Source: Akkermansiaceae bacterium
Lineage (GTDB): Bacteria > Verrucomicrobiota > Verrucomicrobiia > Verrucomicrobiales > Akkermansiaceae
Length of the DNA stretch: 64,000 nucleotides
Assembly (NCBI GenBank): GCA_903919975.1
Contig: CAIXKE010000003.1
Span: 1 to 64,000, forward strand
Direction: 5' to 3'
Positions 9,981-17,743 of the stretch are shown here, piece after piece. Under the pieces are notes generated by a model that ran no database searches, was not told where the DNA came from, and was given only the letters and a program-made list of their open reading frames with translations. Numbering within the stretch: the stretch's first letter is position 1; each line of letters begins with the position of its first letter. The position numbers were made by a program, and so were the translations under genes.

Positions 9981-10985
9981 TTATTTGGCCAACGACCTCA
10001 TCACGTTGTTGACAATTTGTTCCACATTCAGATTGCCGTATGTCGCCGCATTGGGTTTGGACGTGGCGAGACACGCCCCCGCAGCCTCCGGGAAGCCGCA
10101 CTCGGCAAGGATGCAGGCGATTTTTCCGCGTATCTCCTCCAGATCGATCTGTTCGCGCGGCGAGAGCAACTGCCGCGTGGTGCCGAGGTTGAAGCCGCGT
10201 AGCGACATGCCCGCGCGGAATCCTTCGGGAAAATTCGTGCCGTAGAGCATCGCGTTGATGAGGTCGAGCAGCTTGAGTTGGATCCGCCGCGCCTCGGTGA
10301 TGTTGCCCGCAATGGATTCGCGGTAGAGTTTCATGATGACTTCCGGCACAACGCCACTGGTGGCGATCGTCCCGCCGTCAGCCCCCATCAGCAGCGATGG
10401 AAAGAGGATTTCTTCGCAACCGGTGAGACAGGCGAAGTCCGGGCGCTGCGGTTTGATGGCGTGCAGCGTATTCAGGAAACGCGGGAAATCCCGGCTGCTG
10501 TCCTTCGTGCCCACGATGCGCGGACAATCCAGCGCCAGCCGCGTCACCACCGGCAGGCTGATTTCATTCGAGAACTGCGGGATGTTGTAAAGGACGATGT
10601 CAATCGGCGACCGCTTGGCCAGCTCGCGAAAGAAATGTTCGATACTCTCCTGACTTACCTTGAAAAAATAGGGTCCGGTGACGGAAACCGCCGTGCAGCC
10701 GAGATCGGCATAAGCGTGGCAGGCTTCCAAAATCAAGTCTAGGTTCGCCTCCGCCGCACCGGCGAGCACCGGCACGCGACCGCGATTTTCCTCGGTGACG
10801 ATCCGGATGACACGCTTGCGTTCCTCGAAGCTCAGACGGATGAATTCGCCCGTGCTGCCATTAGGATAAAGCCCGCTGACACCCTTTTCGATGAGCCAGT
10901 TGACGATGCGCCGCAGTTCTCCTTCGTTGATACGGCCATCGTCCGTGAATGGAACCAGATTGGGGGTGAAAATTCCTTTGAGCAT
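9981..10985 (-). CDS. DapA-family (class I) aldolase, probably sugar-acid aldolase
   Basis: Protein of 334 residues in the dihydrodipicolinate synthase / N-acetylneuraminate lyase family of TIM-barrel Schiff-base aldolases. Family motifs are FTPNLVPFTDDGRIN, YPNGSTGEF (the GSTGE pyruvate-carboxylate loop near residue 42), VLYNIPQFS (conserved Tyr) and IVGTKDSSRD, whose Lys would form the Schiff base. It is the last gene of the - strand operon, 45 bases after the isomerase-like gene. Two rhamnonate-dehydratase-like enzymes stand at the head of the same operon, so cleavage of a 2-keto-3-deoxy sugar acid such as 2-keto-3-deoxy-L-rhamnonate to pyruvate plus an aldehyde is the most economical reading. 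That substrate is inferred. A lysine-biosynthesis DapA is unlikely here. Confidence 0.82.
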   Translation of the reverse strand: MLKGIFTPNLVPFTDDGRINEGELRRIVNWLIEKGVSGLYPNGSTGEFIRLSFEERKRVIRIVTEENRGRVPVLAGAAEANLDLILEACHAYADLGCTAVSVTGPYFFKVSQESIEHFFRELAKRSPIDIVLYNIPQFSNEISLPVVTRLALDCPRIVGTKDSSRDFPRFLNTLHAIKPQRPDFACLTGCEEILFPSLLMGADGGTIATSGVVPEVIMKLYRESIAGNITEARRIQLKLLDLINAMLYGTNFPEGFRAGMSLRGFNLGTTRQLLSPREQIDLEEIRGKIACILAECGFPEAAGACLATSKPNAATYGNLNVEQIVNNVMRSLAK

Positions 10986-11030
10986 AATGATTGGCTATAT
11001 ATTTGCAGGGAGGCAGTCAGTGATCAACTT

Positions 11031-11870
11031 TTACCCACGCAGTTGGTCACGCAGCAATAAAGTTTCAGAAATGTTATCGGTGCGGTTACAACCTTCCCAA
11101 TCCACCCAAACGTATTCGAGGCAGATCCAGCCGGCATATCCGCTCGCGCGCAAACGGCGCAGGATTTCCGTGAAATCAATCACATTATCCTTCATCGTGC
11201 TCTGCAACTGCCCCTTCGCTCCGCCGCGCGCATGGAAGTGCGAAGCGTGCGGCACAAGCGGGTGAACGCTCTCGTTGCTCATCCCTTGGTAAATGAAATG
11301 CCCGTAGTCTAGCGTGAGCGTGAGTCCGGCACAATCGCGCACAAAACGCAACACGCTCTCCGGGTCGGGCAACATTGAGCCGATGTGCGGTTCGATGGCG
11401 TAAGTAACCCCGGCGGCGCGGGCCGTTTCACTGCGCCAGCTGGCTTCCTCCACCGCACGTTGCCAGTCGGCGGACTTGTCTTCGTCCGCGTGCCAGACGC
11501 CGGGCAAACCGGTCAGATGCCTGCAGTCCAAGCCGGCGCAAAACTCCAGCACGCGTTGAAACATCTCGCGGTTGGCGTTGCGGACTGCGGCATGGGGATG
11601 GTTCGCGGCGTTGACCGCCGGCTCTGCGCCGGTTTGCAGAAACACATCGGCAGCTACCAGCCCGTTGGCTGCAAGCGAGGCCCGCATTTTATTCACCGCG
11701 GCAGGAACATTGCCGACGATGTCCTTGGGCTGAACGTGCGAGCGGTCAACGAAGACACCAAGGTCAACGCCCTCGATCTCCAGTAGCCGCAGCAGCGCCA
11801 GAACCTTGTCATGCGGCAGCAACGGAAAGGTGAAGTCGGCGCAGGAAAATTGATTTGCTAGGTTATTCAT
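11031..11870 (-). CDS. Sugar phosphate isomerase/epimerase-like TIM-barrel protein
   Basis: Protein of 279 residues of the xylose-isomerase-like TIM-barrel (AP endonuclease 2) superfamily. Features are LLEIEGVDLGVFVDRSHVQP near the N-terminus, the metal-site-like segments YAIEPHIGS and LTLDYGHFIYQG, SHFHARGGAKGQ and WICLEYVW. The start at 11870 is supported by a 4-base ATGA overlap with the stop of the upstream solute-binding-like gene; the frame stays open further upstream but has a low-complexity arginine-rich translation. Residues 33-63 (IEGVDLGVFVDRSHVQPKDI and following) match an unexpected N-terminal extension on the oxidoreductase encoded at 13029-14210. The exact isomerisation is unknown; sugar or keto-acid epimerisation in the deoxysugar route is inferred. 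Confidence 0.75.
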   Translation of the reverse strand: MNNLANQFSCADFTFPLLPHDKVLALLRLLEIEGVDLGVFVDRSHVQPKDIVGNVPAAVNKMRASLAANGLVAADVFLQTGAEPAVNAANHPHAAVRNANREMFQRVLEFCAGLDCRHLTGLPGVWHADEDKSADWQRAVEEASWRSETARAAGVTYAIEPHIGSMLPDPESVLRFVRDCAGLTLTLDYGHFIYQGMSNESVHPLVPHASHFHARGGAKGQLQSTMKDNVIDFTEILRRLRASGYAGWICLEYVWVDWEGCNRTDNISETLLLRDQLRG

Positions 11871-13024
11871 AGGGTCTCTCTGGATTGACGATAAAGCGCG
11901 TTCATTTTGTCCAGCGCCGCCGCCGCGCCGCCGCCGTTGCGAAGATGGTCCTGCAATGCATGGCCACCCGCGGTCTGCAACGGCACATATCCCTCGTAGC
12001 GCGGGCGCACGAAAGCCTCTTCCTGCGTCGTGCGCGTAGCGCTGAAAAATCCGCCGCACAACAGGTCGGCAGCGCCGTCTGTCCACGCCGCGCGATGCGA
12101 TGGCTGGCCGCCGGCCTGCGTGTAGAGGGTCCGCTGCGTCGCTCCGCTCGCGGTGAACAGCGCGTAATCCAGCGCCGCCGTGACATGCTTGCAGTTCGCG
12201 GAAATGGCGATGCCCGTTCCTCCGAGCACGCTGCGCAAACGCGGACCACCGGGCTGGAGCGAAAGCAGATTGCCAAAGCGCAAGGGCTTGGGCGAGAAGC
12301 CGTCACGTGCGTAGTTGTTGTAGGTGTAGGCGAACGCGTTCCACGCAAAGTCGTCTGTCGTCGTCATGCGCTCGGCGACCAGGATGGGATTCAGTTCGAA
12401 GATTTCGCGCGGCATCGGTGCGGTGAGTTCGCGGAGCAGCTCGATGGCGCGGCTCATGATATCGCGCGGTGCGATTTCCTCCGGCGTGGCGCACGGCTCT
12501 GCGCCAAGCGCTTTCACGAGCATAACGAAGTGGAGAAATAAATCCGCGTTGAAACCGGGTATAATGGCGAGCTTCCGCTGCGCGAGCGCGACGGCTTCCG
12601 CCCATGTCTGCGGTGGCTGGACGCCGGCGCGTTCCAGCAAATCGGGTCGCCAGCTCGGCGCCGGTGTGGCGGCGTCAATCGGCAGCGCGAGCAGCTTTCC
12701 GTCGTAGTCGTAGCTGGTGAACGACTGTCCGATGGAATTTTCAGCCAGCTCTGCCAGAGTCGCCGCCGGAACGAGCGGCTTGAGGTCGAGCATGAGATTT
12801 TTTGCGAACGCGAACCCGGCCCACGGATGGTCAATGACGATGAGGTCGAACTTCTGCGCGAGGATGTCAATCGGCATGTGGCCGAATTCGTCGAGCGTGC
12901 GTTTTTGCCAGTGGATGCGGACGCCGGGGTGCGCCTCTTCGTAGCGCTGCGCGGTGGCGACGAGCGGGGGCAGCGCGCGGCTGTGATCCCAAGTGATGCC
13001 GGTGAGTTGGATAGTTTGCGCCAT
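11867..13024 (-). CDS. Solute-binding-like protein without signal peptide
   Basis: Protein of 385 residues resembling the family 1 extracellular sugar-binding proteins of ABC transporters: ITWDHSRALPPLVATAQRYE, HPGVRIHWQKRTLDEF, DLIVIDHPWAGFA and GGTGIAIS are typical periplasmic-binding-protein segments. Unusually, the N-terminus (MAQTIQLTGITWDHSR) goes straight into the first beta strand, with no signal peptide or lipobox, and no ABC permease or ATPase gene is nearby. It begins 4 bases after the oxidoreductase gene stops and overlaps the next gene by 4 bases. It may act as a cytosolic ligand-binding protein, or an export signal may have been lost. The fold assignment is moderately secure; the role is unknown. 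Confidence 0.7.
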   Translation of the reverse strand: MAQTIQLTGITWDHSRALPPLVATAQRYEEAHPGVRIHWQKRTLDEFGHMPIDILAQKFDLIVIDHPWAGFAFAKNLMLDLKPLVPAATLAELAENSIGQSFTSYDYDGKLLALPIDAATPAPSWRPDLLERAGVQPPQTWAEAVALAQRKLAIIPGFNADLFLHFVMLVKALGAEPCATPEEIAPRDIMSRAIELLRELTAPMPREIFELNPILVAERMTTTDDFAWNAFAYTYNNYARDGFSPKPLRFGNLLSLQPGGPRLRSVLGGTGIAISANCKHVTAALDYALFTASGATQRTLYTQAGGQPSHRAAWTDGAADLLCGGFFSATRTTQEEAFVRPRYEGYVPLQTAGGHALQDHLRNGGGAAAALDKMNALYRQSRETL

Positions 13025-13028
13025 AGGT

Positions 13029-14210
13029 TCAGCGGATTTTTACGTTGCGGCCAGTGCGGGCGGATTCGCAGGCGGATTCGATGACTTCCATCGAGGCGAG
13101 ACCAAGGGTGCCAGGCGAGCCGTTATTCGCCGGGTCAAGCACGGCGTCAATGAGGTTCAATGCTGGGGCGCGACCGGGATAAACGTCGTCCTCCGCGAGT
13201 GGCGGAAACTCCGTTTGGTGGTCCGCAAAATCGGTCAGCCTCATCGTGCCGCGCCAGAGTTCGAGCTGCAAAACCGCCTGGCTGCCGAAAACGCGGACTT
13301 CGTAGTTGCGCTCGTTCATCGGTGTCGCGCCGGTGCTGGCAATGGTGACGAGCGCGCCGTTTTCCAGCTTCAATGCGAGCGCATCGTAAATGTCGTTGAC
13401 CGATCCGGCGTTGTCGAAATGCGCAAAAACCTCCGCCGGGCGCAAGCCGGTGAGGAAGGTGATATACGCGGCGGCGTGCGAAACCTGACAGTAGATTTGT
13501 CCGCCGCCGGCAATGGCGGGATTGTTGTAAGAGCCGTGGCGCGGCTCGACATAGACGTTCTGCATCCCGTGCGTGGGGGAGGTGTTGATGCCCTTGAGTA
13601 GCTTGTCAATCGGGTTGGTCATCAACACGGAAATCATCCGGATTTCGCCAAGTGCGCCAGACTGGATGAGTCGCCGCGCTTCGATGCCGTGCGCGGTAAA
13701 ATGCCACGGACAACTGATGAGCAACTGAAGATTTTTCCGTGCGGCCAAATCCACCAGCTCGCGCGCCTCGGCGGCGGTGAAGGTCATGGGCTTTTCGAGC
13801 AGGACGTGCAGGCCGCGTTCGAGCGCGGCCTTGGTCTGCACGTAATGAACGTTCGGCGTGCTGCTGACAATGACGGCATCGAGGCCGGGAATGGAGAGCA
13901 GTTCGTCCACGGTGGTGCAGGCGTGCTTCGCGCCGAAGTCGCGGGCGATGCGTTCCGCCTTGTCGCGCTCGCGGCTCTGGACGGCGACGAGTTCAGCGTC
14001 TGGGCGCGAGAGAATCGCGGGAATATGGGCGAAGGTCGCCCACCAGCCCGCACCGATGATGCCTACGCGGATTTTTTTCACGGCGACAGCAGCGTTGCCG
14101 ACGATGTCCCTTGGCTGCACACCTGCGCGGTCAGCCAAGAAGCTGGGGTCAATACCTTCCATTTCGGGCGCGTTCGGTGGTGCCATCTTTGGCTTGGACT
14201 GGAGATTCAT
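13029..14210 (-). CDS. Gfo/Idh/MocA oxidoreductase with a foreign N-terminal extension
   Basis: Predicted NAD(P)-dependent sugar or inositol dehydrogenase of 393 residues. The Rossmann domain starts only at about residue 47 (IRVGIIGAGWWATFAHIP), followed by VIVSSTPNVHY, the EKPMTF catalytic-lysine motif and a C-terminal alpha/beta domain. The first 46 residues are not part of the family: MEGIDPSFLADRAGVQPRDI and following (residues 17-46) match residues 33-63 of the isomerase-like protein encoded at 11031-11870, and the DNA is also similar there. This looks like a fused fragment of a duplicated isomerase gene. An internal GTG at residue 44 could give a normal-length protein, but the ATG at 14210 is 10 bases after the upstream stop. 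It probably oxidises a sugar or sugar derivative in the operon's pathway. Confidence 0.82.
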   Translation of the reverse strand: MNLQSKPKMAPPNAPEMEGIDPSFLADRAGVQPRDIVGNAAVAVKKIRVGIIGAGWWATFAHIPAILSRPDAELVAVQSRERDKAERIARDFGAKHACTTVDELLSIPGLDAVIVSSTPNVHYVQTKAALERGLHVLLEKPMTFTAAEARELVDLAARKNLQLLISCPWHFTAHGIEARRLIQSGALGEIRMISVLMTNPIDKLLKGINTSPTHGMQNVYVEPRHGSYNNPAIAGGGQIYCQVSHAAAYITFLTGLRPAEVFAHFDNAGSVNDIYDALALKLENGALVTIASTGATPMNERNYEVRVFGSQAVLQLELWRGTMRLTDFADHQTEFPPLAEDDVYPGRAPALNLIDAVLDPANNGSPGTLGLASMEVIESACESARTGRNVKIR

Positions 14211-14220
14211 GGCCTGATAT

Positions 14221-15123
14221 TCAACTCAACACCTTCTCAATATGGGCTTCTGCAAAACATTGCCGGGCGATGCTCTGGTAGAGCAACGCCTGCTGGTAAC
14301 GATCGGTTTCCTCAACCAGTTTTCCGTGAGCATCGGGGAACATGCGACCGTAGTAATACGTGCCGGACAGGAGTTCAGGAGCAAAAATCAGGACATCACC
14401 CGCCTTGGCATGGTCGAGGAAGCCACGCATGGCGCGCGTCCACATGGTGCGGAAGTCAGCAAAGTAATCCGTAACTCCGCTCGCCGCGACCGGGCGCGTC
14501 GTGGCATCGTCCACCGGCATCTGCATGTGGCCCGGACTGGCGATGCGTCCGTGCATGAACCCGACGCGGTCAAAAATAGGCGACATGAATTCCATTTTCA
14601 TCCCGATGCCGCCGTAAACCATTTCCTGTCCGCAGTAAAAGTGGCTGAAGTCGCCGTTGAAAAGCACCTCGGGAAATCGTTTGGTGATCTGCACGGTGCG
14701 CCACATGTCCTGCGTGATCGTGGCGCGGTGCGTCTCAATGAAGATCGGCAGGCGGGTTTTTTCAGAGGCGTTCAGGATGGATTCCACCAAACGGAAAACG
14801 TCATCATCGTCCTCGATACCCCAACCGGCGTGGACGGTGAGGCATTGGTCGCCGCGTTCCGCGTGCTTGGTGGCGATGGGCAGGGATTCCTGCGGCGCGT
14901 TGATGCGGTCGAGGCCGCAGAACGGCATGACGCTATCAGACGGTGGTTCGCCGTTGGTGACCTGCACACCGTCGAATCCGTCCGCGCGCAGGCGGACCAT
15001 GCATTCGTTTCCTTGCAGCCCCGGCCAAGCCGTATCTGGGCGAAGATCCGCGAGATTATCCAAGTTAAGATACACGCGCAGCTTGGGTGCGTCGGTGGAA
15101 CCGTCGTTAAGATAGTGGCGCAT
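14221..15123 (-). CDS. Xylose-isomerase-like TIM-barrel protein
   Basis: Protein of 300 residues of the sugar isomerase/epimerase TIM-barrel superfamily. Supporting segments are FDGVQVTNGE, CLTVHAGWGIEDDDDVF, the metal-site-like PIFIETHRATITQDMWRTVQ, VLFNGDFSHFYCGQEMVYGG and VGFMHGRIASPGHMQMP. The conserved Glu, Asp and His residues of a divalent-metal site therefore appear present. The start at 15123 is 2 bases after the stop of the fusion oxygenase gene; translation upstream of it in the same frame is not protein-like. It is distinct in sequence from the second isomerase-like protein of the operon. Substrate unknown. Confidence 0.72.
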   Translation of the reverse strand: MRHYLNDGSTDAPKLRVYLNLDNLADLRPDTAWPGLQGNECMVRLRADGFDGVQVTNGEPPSDSVMPFCGLDRINAPQESLPIATKHAERGDQCLTVHAGWGIEDDDDVFRLVESILNASEKTRLPIFIETHRATITQDMWRTVQITKRFPEVLFNGDFSHFYCGQEMVYGGIGMKMEFMSPIFDRVGFMHGRIASPGHMQMPVDDATTRPVAASGVTDYFADFRTMWTRAMRGFLDHAKAGDVLIFAPELLSGTYYYGRMFPDAHGKLVEETDRYQQALLYQSIARQCFAEAHIEKVLS

Positions 15124-15125
15124 GG

Positions 15126-17384
15126 TTAAAATTCGTCGAAGGCGATTTGGGATTCGGAAACACCTAGGCCAGCCAGCATTTTGCGACAGGCGGCAATCAT
15201 CTGCGGCGGACCGCAGAGATAAAATTCCACGGCCCGAACATTTGCGTGGGATTTGAGATATTGCTCCAAGACGACTTCGTGAATGAACCCGCGATGACTG
15301 GTCCAATTGTCCTCCGGTAGCGGCGCGGACAGCGCGAGGTGGAATTGGAAGTTCGGAAATTTCGCGGTGATGCCATCGAAATAATCCTGATAGAAAATCT
15401 CCTGCCGGGAACGGGCGCCATACCAGAAGCTCACGCGGCGGGCCGTGGCTTCCGTCTCGAACAGGTGCGACAAATGCGAACGCAATGGGGCCATACCCGC
15501 GCCGCCACCGATATACACCATTTCCTTTTGCGTGGGCTTGAGGTGAAAGTCGCCGAACGGCCCGATGGCTGTGACCGTGTCGCCGGGTTTGAGGCTGAAC
15601 ATGTAGGCCGAGCCGACGCCCGGCGGGCAATCTTGTCCGGGCGGTGGCGTGGCGATGCGGACGTTAAACCGCAATGCGGATTCAGTGCGGGCGTTGCTGG
15701 CCAGCGAATAATTGTTGTGCCGCGTGTCGCCGGGATGCTGGACGACGAGATCGAAGATGCGGTGTGCGCGCCACACGGAGGCATACGGCTCGGGGATGTC
15801 CAAATCGCGGAAGTGGACCGTGCCATACGCCGGGATGTCGAACTGCAAATAGTCACCGGGCGTGAACTCCACCATGGTGGAAGCATCCACCGGTTCAAGA
15901 ATCAACTCCTTGATGAACGTAGAGACGTTGCGATTGCTGACAACGCACAGATTGATCGTTCTTGTTGCGCGCGTTCCCGCGCCGCCGGGTCGGTTGAGAT
16001 TCAGGAACAGCCGGTTATTCCGGTCTTCCAGCGGATATGTGCGCAGGCCGCGGCAAATCGGGGCGCGGGCGGGCGAACCATCGGCGAGGTGGAAGCGTCC
16101 GTTGTGTTTCGGACACTCGATTGTGCCGCCGATGACGATGCCGTCGGCGAGATGGTTGTTGCCGTGGGTGCAGATGCCGTCGGTGGCGAAGAGCGAGCCA
16201 TTGGCGTCCCGGCAGAGCGCGTAGGTTTTCCGGCCGTGGTCGAAACGGATGATGTCCGATTCTCCCAGATCAGCCGCCGCGCAGACTTCGATCCACCCGT
16301 CGGCATCGGTCGCGACAGTCGTGGCGCGGATGCCTTCCACCGCCCGAGCGCACGCTGGCGGCAACTGGCGTTTGACGTGGTAGGCGGGATCTTTCACCTG
16401 CCGGAGAACGGCGGGCAGGATTTCGCGCCACGCGGAAAGGATCGAGGGATACGGCGGCGGACAGTCGGCTTTGATGACCGCATGCAGCTTCGGCAGCGCA
16501 TGATACGGTACGAGCGGAAACATGTGGTGCTCGACGTGGTAATTCATGTTCCAATAGATGAACCGGCTAATCGGGTTCATGTAAACCGTGCGGCAGTTGA
16601 GGCGATGATCGAGAACATTCTCAGCCAGTCCGGCGTGTTGAGTGGTGTTATGGATGATCATGAGCCACGTGCCGAAGAATTGCGGCAGGACAAACAGGAA
16701 GATCGGAATCCAGCTCTGCCAAAAAATAGCCGAGGCAATCACCAACCCGTAAAGCGCGACACAGATCCGCGCGTTCCGATAAATCTTGGGAAACTCGCTT
16801 TCCGGAATAAAAACGCGTTCGTCGGCGGACATCCGTCCCAGTGCGTGGCGAATAAGATTCGGGAAATAGCTGCAATAGCCGCCCACGTTAAAAACGCTCA
16901 AACCCAGTGTGCGAATATCAGGCGGCCGGGGAATCTGAATTTCCGGGTCGCGCCCGACAATGATGGTGTCGCTGTGGTGCCGGTTATGACTCCAGCGCCA
17001 GACGACGGATTCCCGCATTACCATGAAGGAGGCGATTTCATACAGCGCGCTGTTCATCCAGTCGGTCTTGAACGCCGTGCCGTGACTGCATTCGTGCCAC
17101 CGCGAATCGGAACTCGTGCCATAAAGCACGGCGTAGATCAGGTAAGGAATTACTACCCACCCAGTACCCCAGACTGCAACCGTGGCATAGCCGGTTGCCA
17201 GCAGCAGACCAAACAGGAGCGCCGTGTCGCGGATGGCCGGCCCATTGCGGCGCGCGAGGAGTTGGCGCAATTCCGCCTTCGGGACGGGAGTCGTATACCA
17301 CTCGGCCTCGGCAAGGCCGATTTCCACCGCTAGCGTCGCGTTCACGCCGGTGAGACTGTAATCAGGAGCTATGGTCTGACTCAT
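15126..17384 (-). CDS. Desaturase-Rieske-NqrF-like reductase fusion (putative self-sufficient membrane oxygenase)
   Basis: Three-domain protein of 752 residues. Residues about 50-330 form a membrane fatty-acid-desaturase-type domain with three intact histidine boxes, HECSH (97-101), HNRHH (133-137) and HVEHH (283-287), plus several hydrophobic segments. Residues about 365-450 form a Rieske [2Fe-2S] domain with C405-x-H407 and C424-x2-H427. The C-terminal 300 residues resemble the FAD/NADH half of NqrF: HNNYSLASN, VYIGGGAGMAPLRSH, FWYGARSRQEIFYQDYFD and FYLCGPPQMI. Together this is a complete chain from NADH through FAD and 2Fe-2S to a di-iron site. The start at 17384 overlaps the preceding stop by 4 bases (ATGA). 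The substrate is unknown. The sugar-catabolic context suggests oxidation or demethylation of a modified sugar or aglycone rather than lipid desaturation, but that is inference. Confidence 0.85.
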   Translation of the reverse strand: MSQTIAPDYSLTGVNATLAVEIGLAEAEWYTTPVPKAELRQLLARRNGPAIRDTALLFGLLLATGYATVAVWGTGWVVIPYLIYAVLYGTSSDSRWHECSHGTAFKTDWMNSALYEIASFMVMRESVVWRWSHNRHHSDTIIVGRDPEIQIPRPPDIRTLGLSVFNVGGYCSYFPNLIRHALGRMSADERVFIPESEFPKIYRNARICVALYGLVIASAIFWQSWIPIFLFVLPQFFGTWLMIIHNTTQHAGLAENVLDHRLNCRTVYMNPISRFIYWNMNYHVEHHMFPLVPYHALPKLHAVIKADCPPPYPSILSAWREILPAVLRQVKDPAYHVKRQLPPACARAVEGIRATTVATDADGWIEVCAAADLGESDIIRFDHGRKTYALCRDANGSLFATDGICTHGNNHLADGIVIGGTIECPKHNGRFHLADGSPARAPICRGLRTYPLEDRNNRLFLNLNRPGGAGTRATRTINLCVVSNRNVSTFIKELILEPVDASTMVEFTPGDYLQFDIPAYGTVHFRDLDIPEPYASVWRAHRIFDLVVQHPGDTRHNNYSLASNARTESALRFNVRIATPPPGQDCPPGVGSAYMFSLKPGDTVTAIGPFGDFHLKPTQKEMVYIGGGAGMAPLRSHLSHLFETEATARRVSFWYGARSRQEIFYQDYFDGITAKFPNFQFHLALSAPLPEDNWTSHRGFIHEVVLEQYLKSHANVRAVEFYLCGPPQMIAACRKMLAGLGVSESQIAFDEF

Positions 17385-17737
17385 TGGATGATTCGATTTT
17401 TGGATTTCTGCACGGTCTCGATCATCGCAAAGATATTTTCCAGCGGAGTGCCGGCCTGGATGTTGTTGAGCGGCACACCCCACATGGTGCGATCGCCGCC
17501 GGATTCCGCGCCCGCGCCGGACTGCCCGCCTGCGCGTTCACCGGTGTCGGTCTTGTAGTCCATGAAGTCCCGGGCAATTTTGTCGAGGCCGAGTGCTTTC
17601 CACATCGCGAAGTCGTCGGCCACGCCGAAGTGCTTGCGCCGCGCCGCGGAAATTTCCGGCGTGTGCCATAAGTCCACCGGAATACGGTCAACCGGCTGCC
17701 GGTTCAACACGGCGAGGATGCGTCCTTTCGGGCTCAT
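17381..17737 (-). pseudogene. Internally deleted URO-D (uroporphyrinogen decarboxylase) family protein
   Basis: Open frame of 118 codons. Its first 90 residues look like the N-terminus of a URO-D superfamily protein (MSPKGRILAVLNRQPVDRIP, DLWHTPEISAARRKHFGV, MWKALGLDKI, GDRTMWGVPL). It then jumps to what resembles the extreme C-terminus of such proteins (NIQAGTPLENIFAMIETVQ). Members of this family normally have about 340-400 residues, so the central barrel is missing. An in-frame deletion between two similar IQAG-type segments would explain the product. A full-length protein would have belonged to the MtaA/CmuA-like methyltransferase or decarboxylase group. Start and stop remain coupled to neighbours (6-base gap, 4-base overlap), so it may still be translated, but activity is very unlikely. 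Confidence 0.7.
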
Positions 17738-17743
17738 AGAATT

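Noticed and set aside
14242-15129. 295-codon + strand frame opposite the TIM-barrel gene
   Set aside because: The sense gene has coherent metal-site motifs; the antisense product has none.
15339-17333. 664-codon + strand frame opposite the fusion oxygenase
   Set aside because: It lies wholly antisense to a gene with clear His boxes and Rieske motifs, and its translation is Arg/Gly/Val-rich without domains; it is a high-GC shadow.
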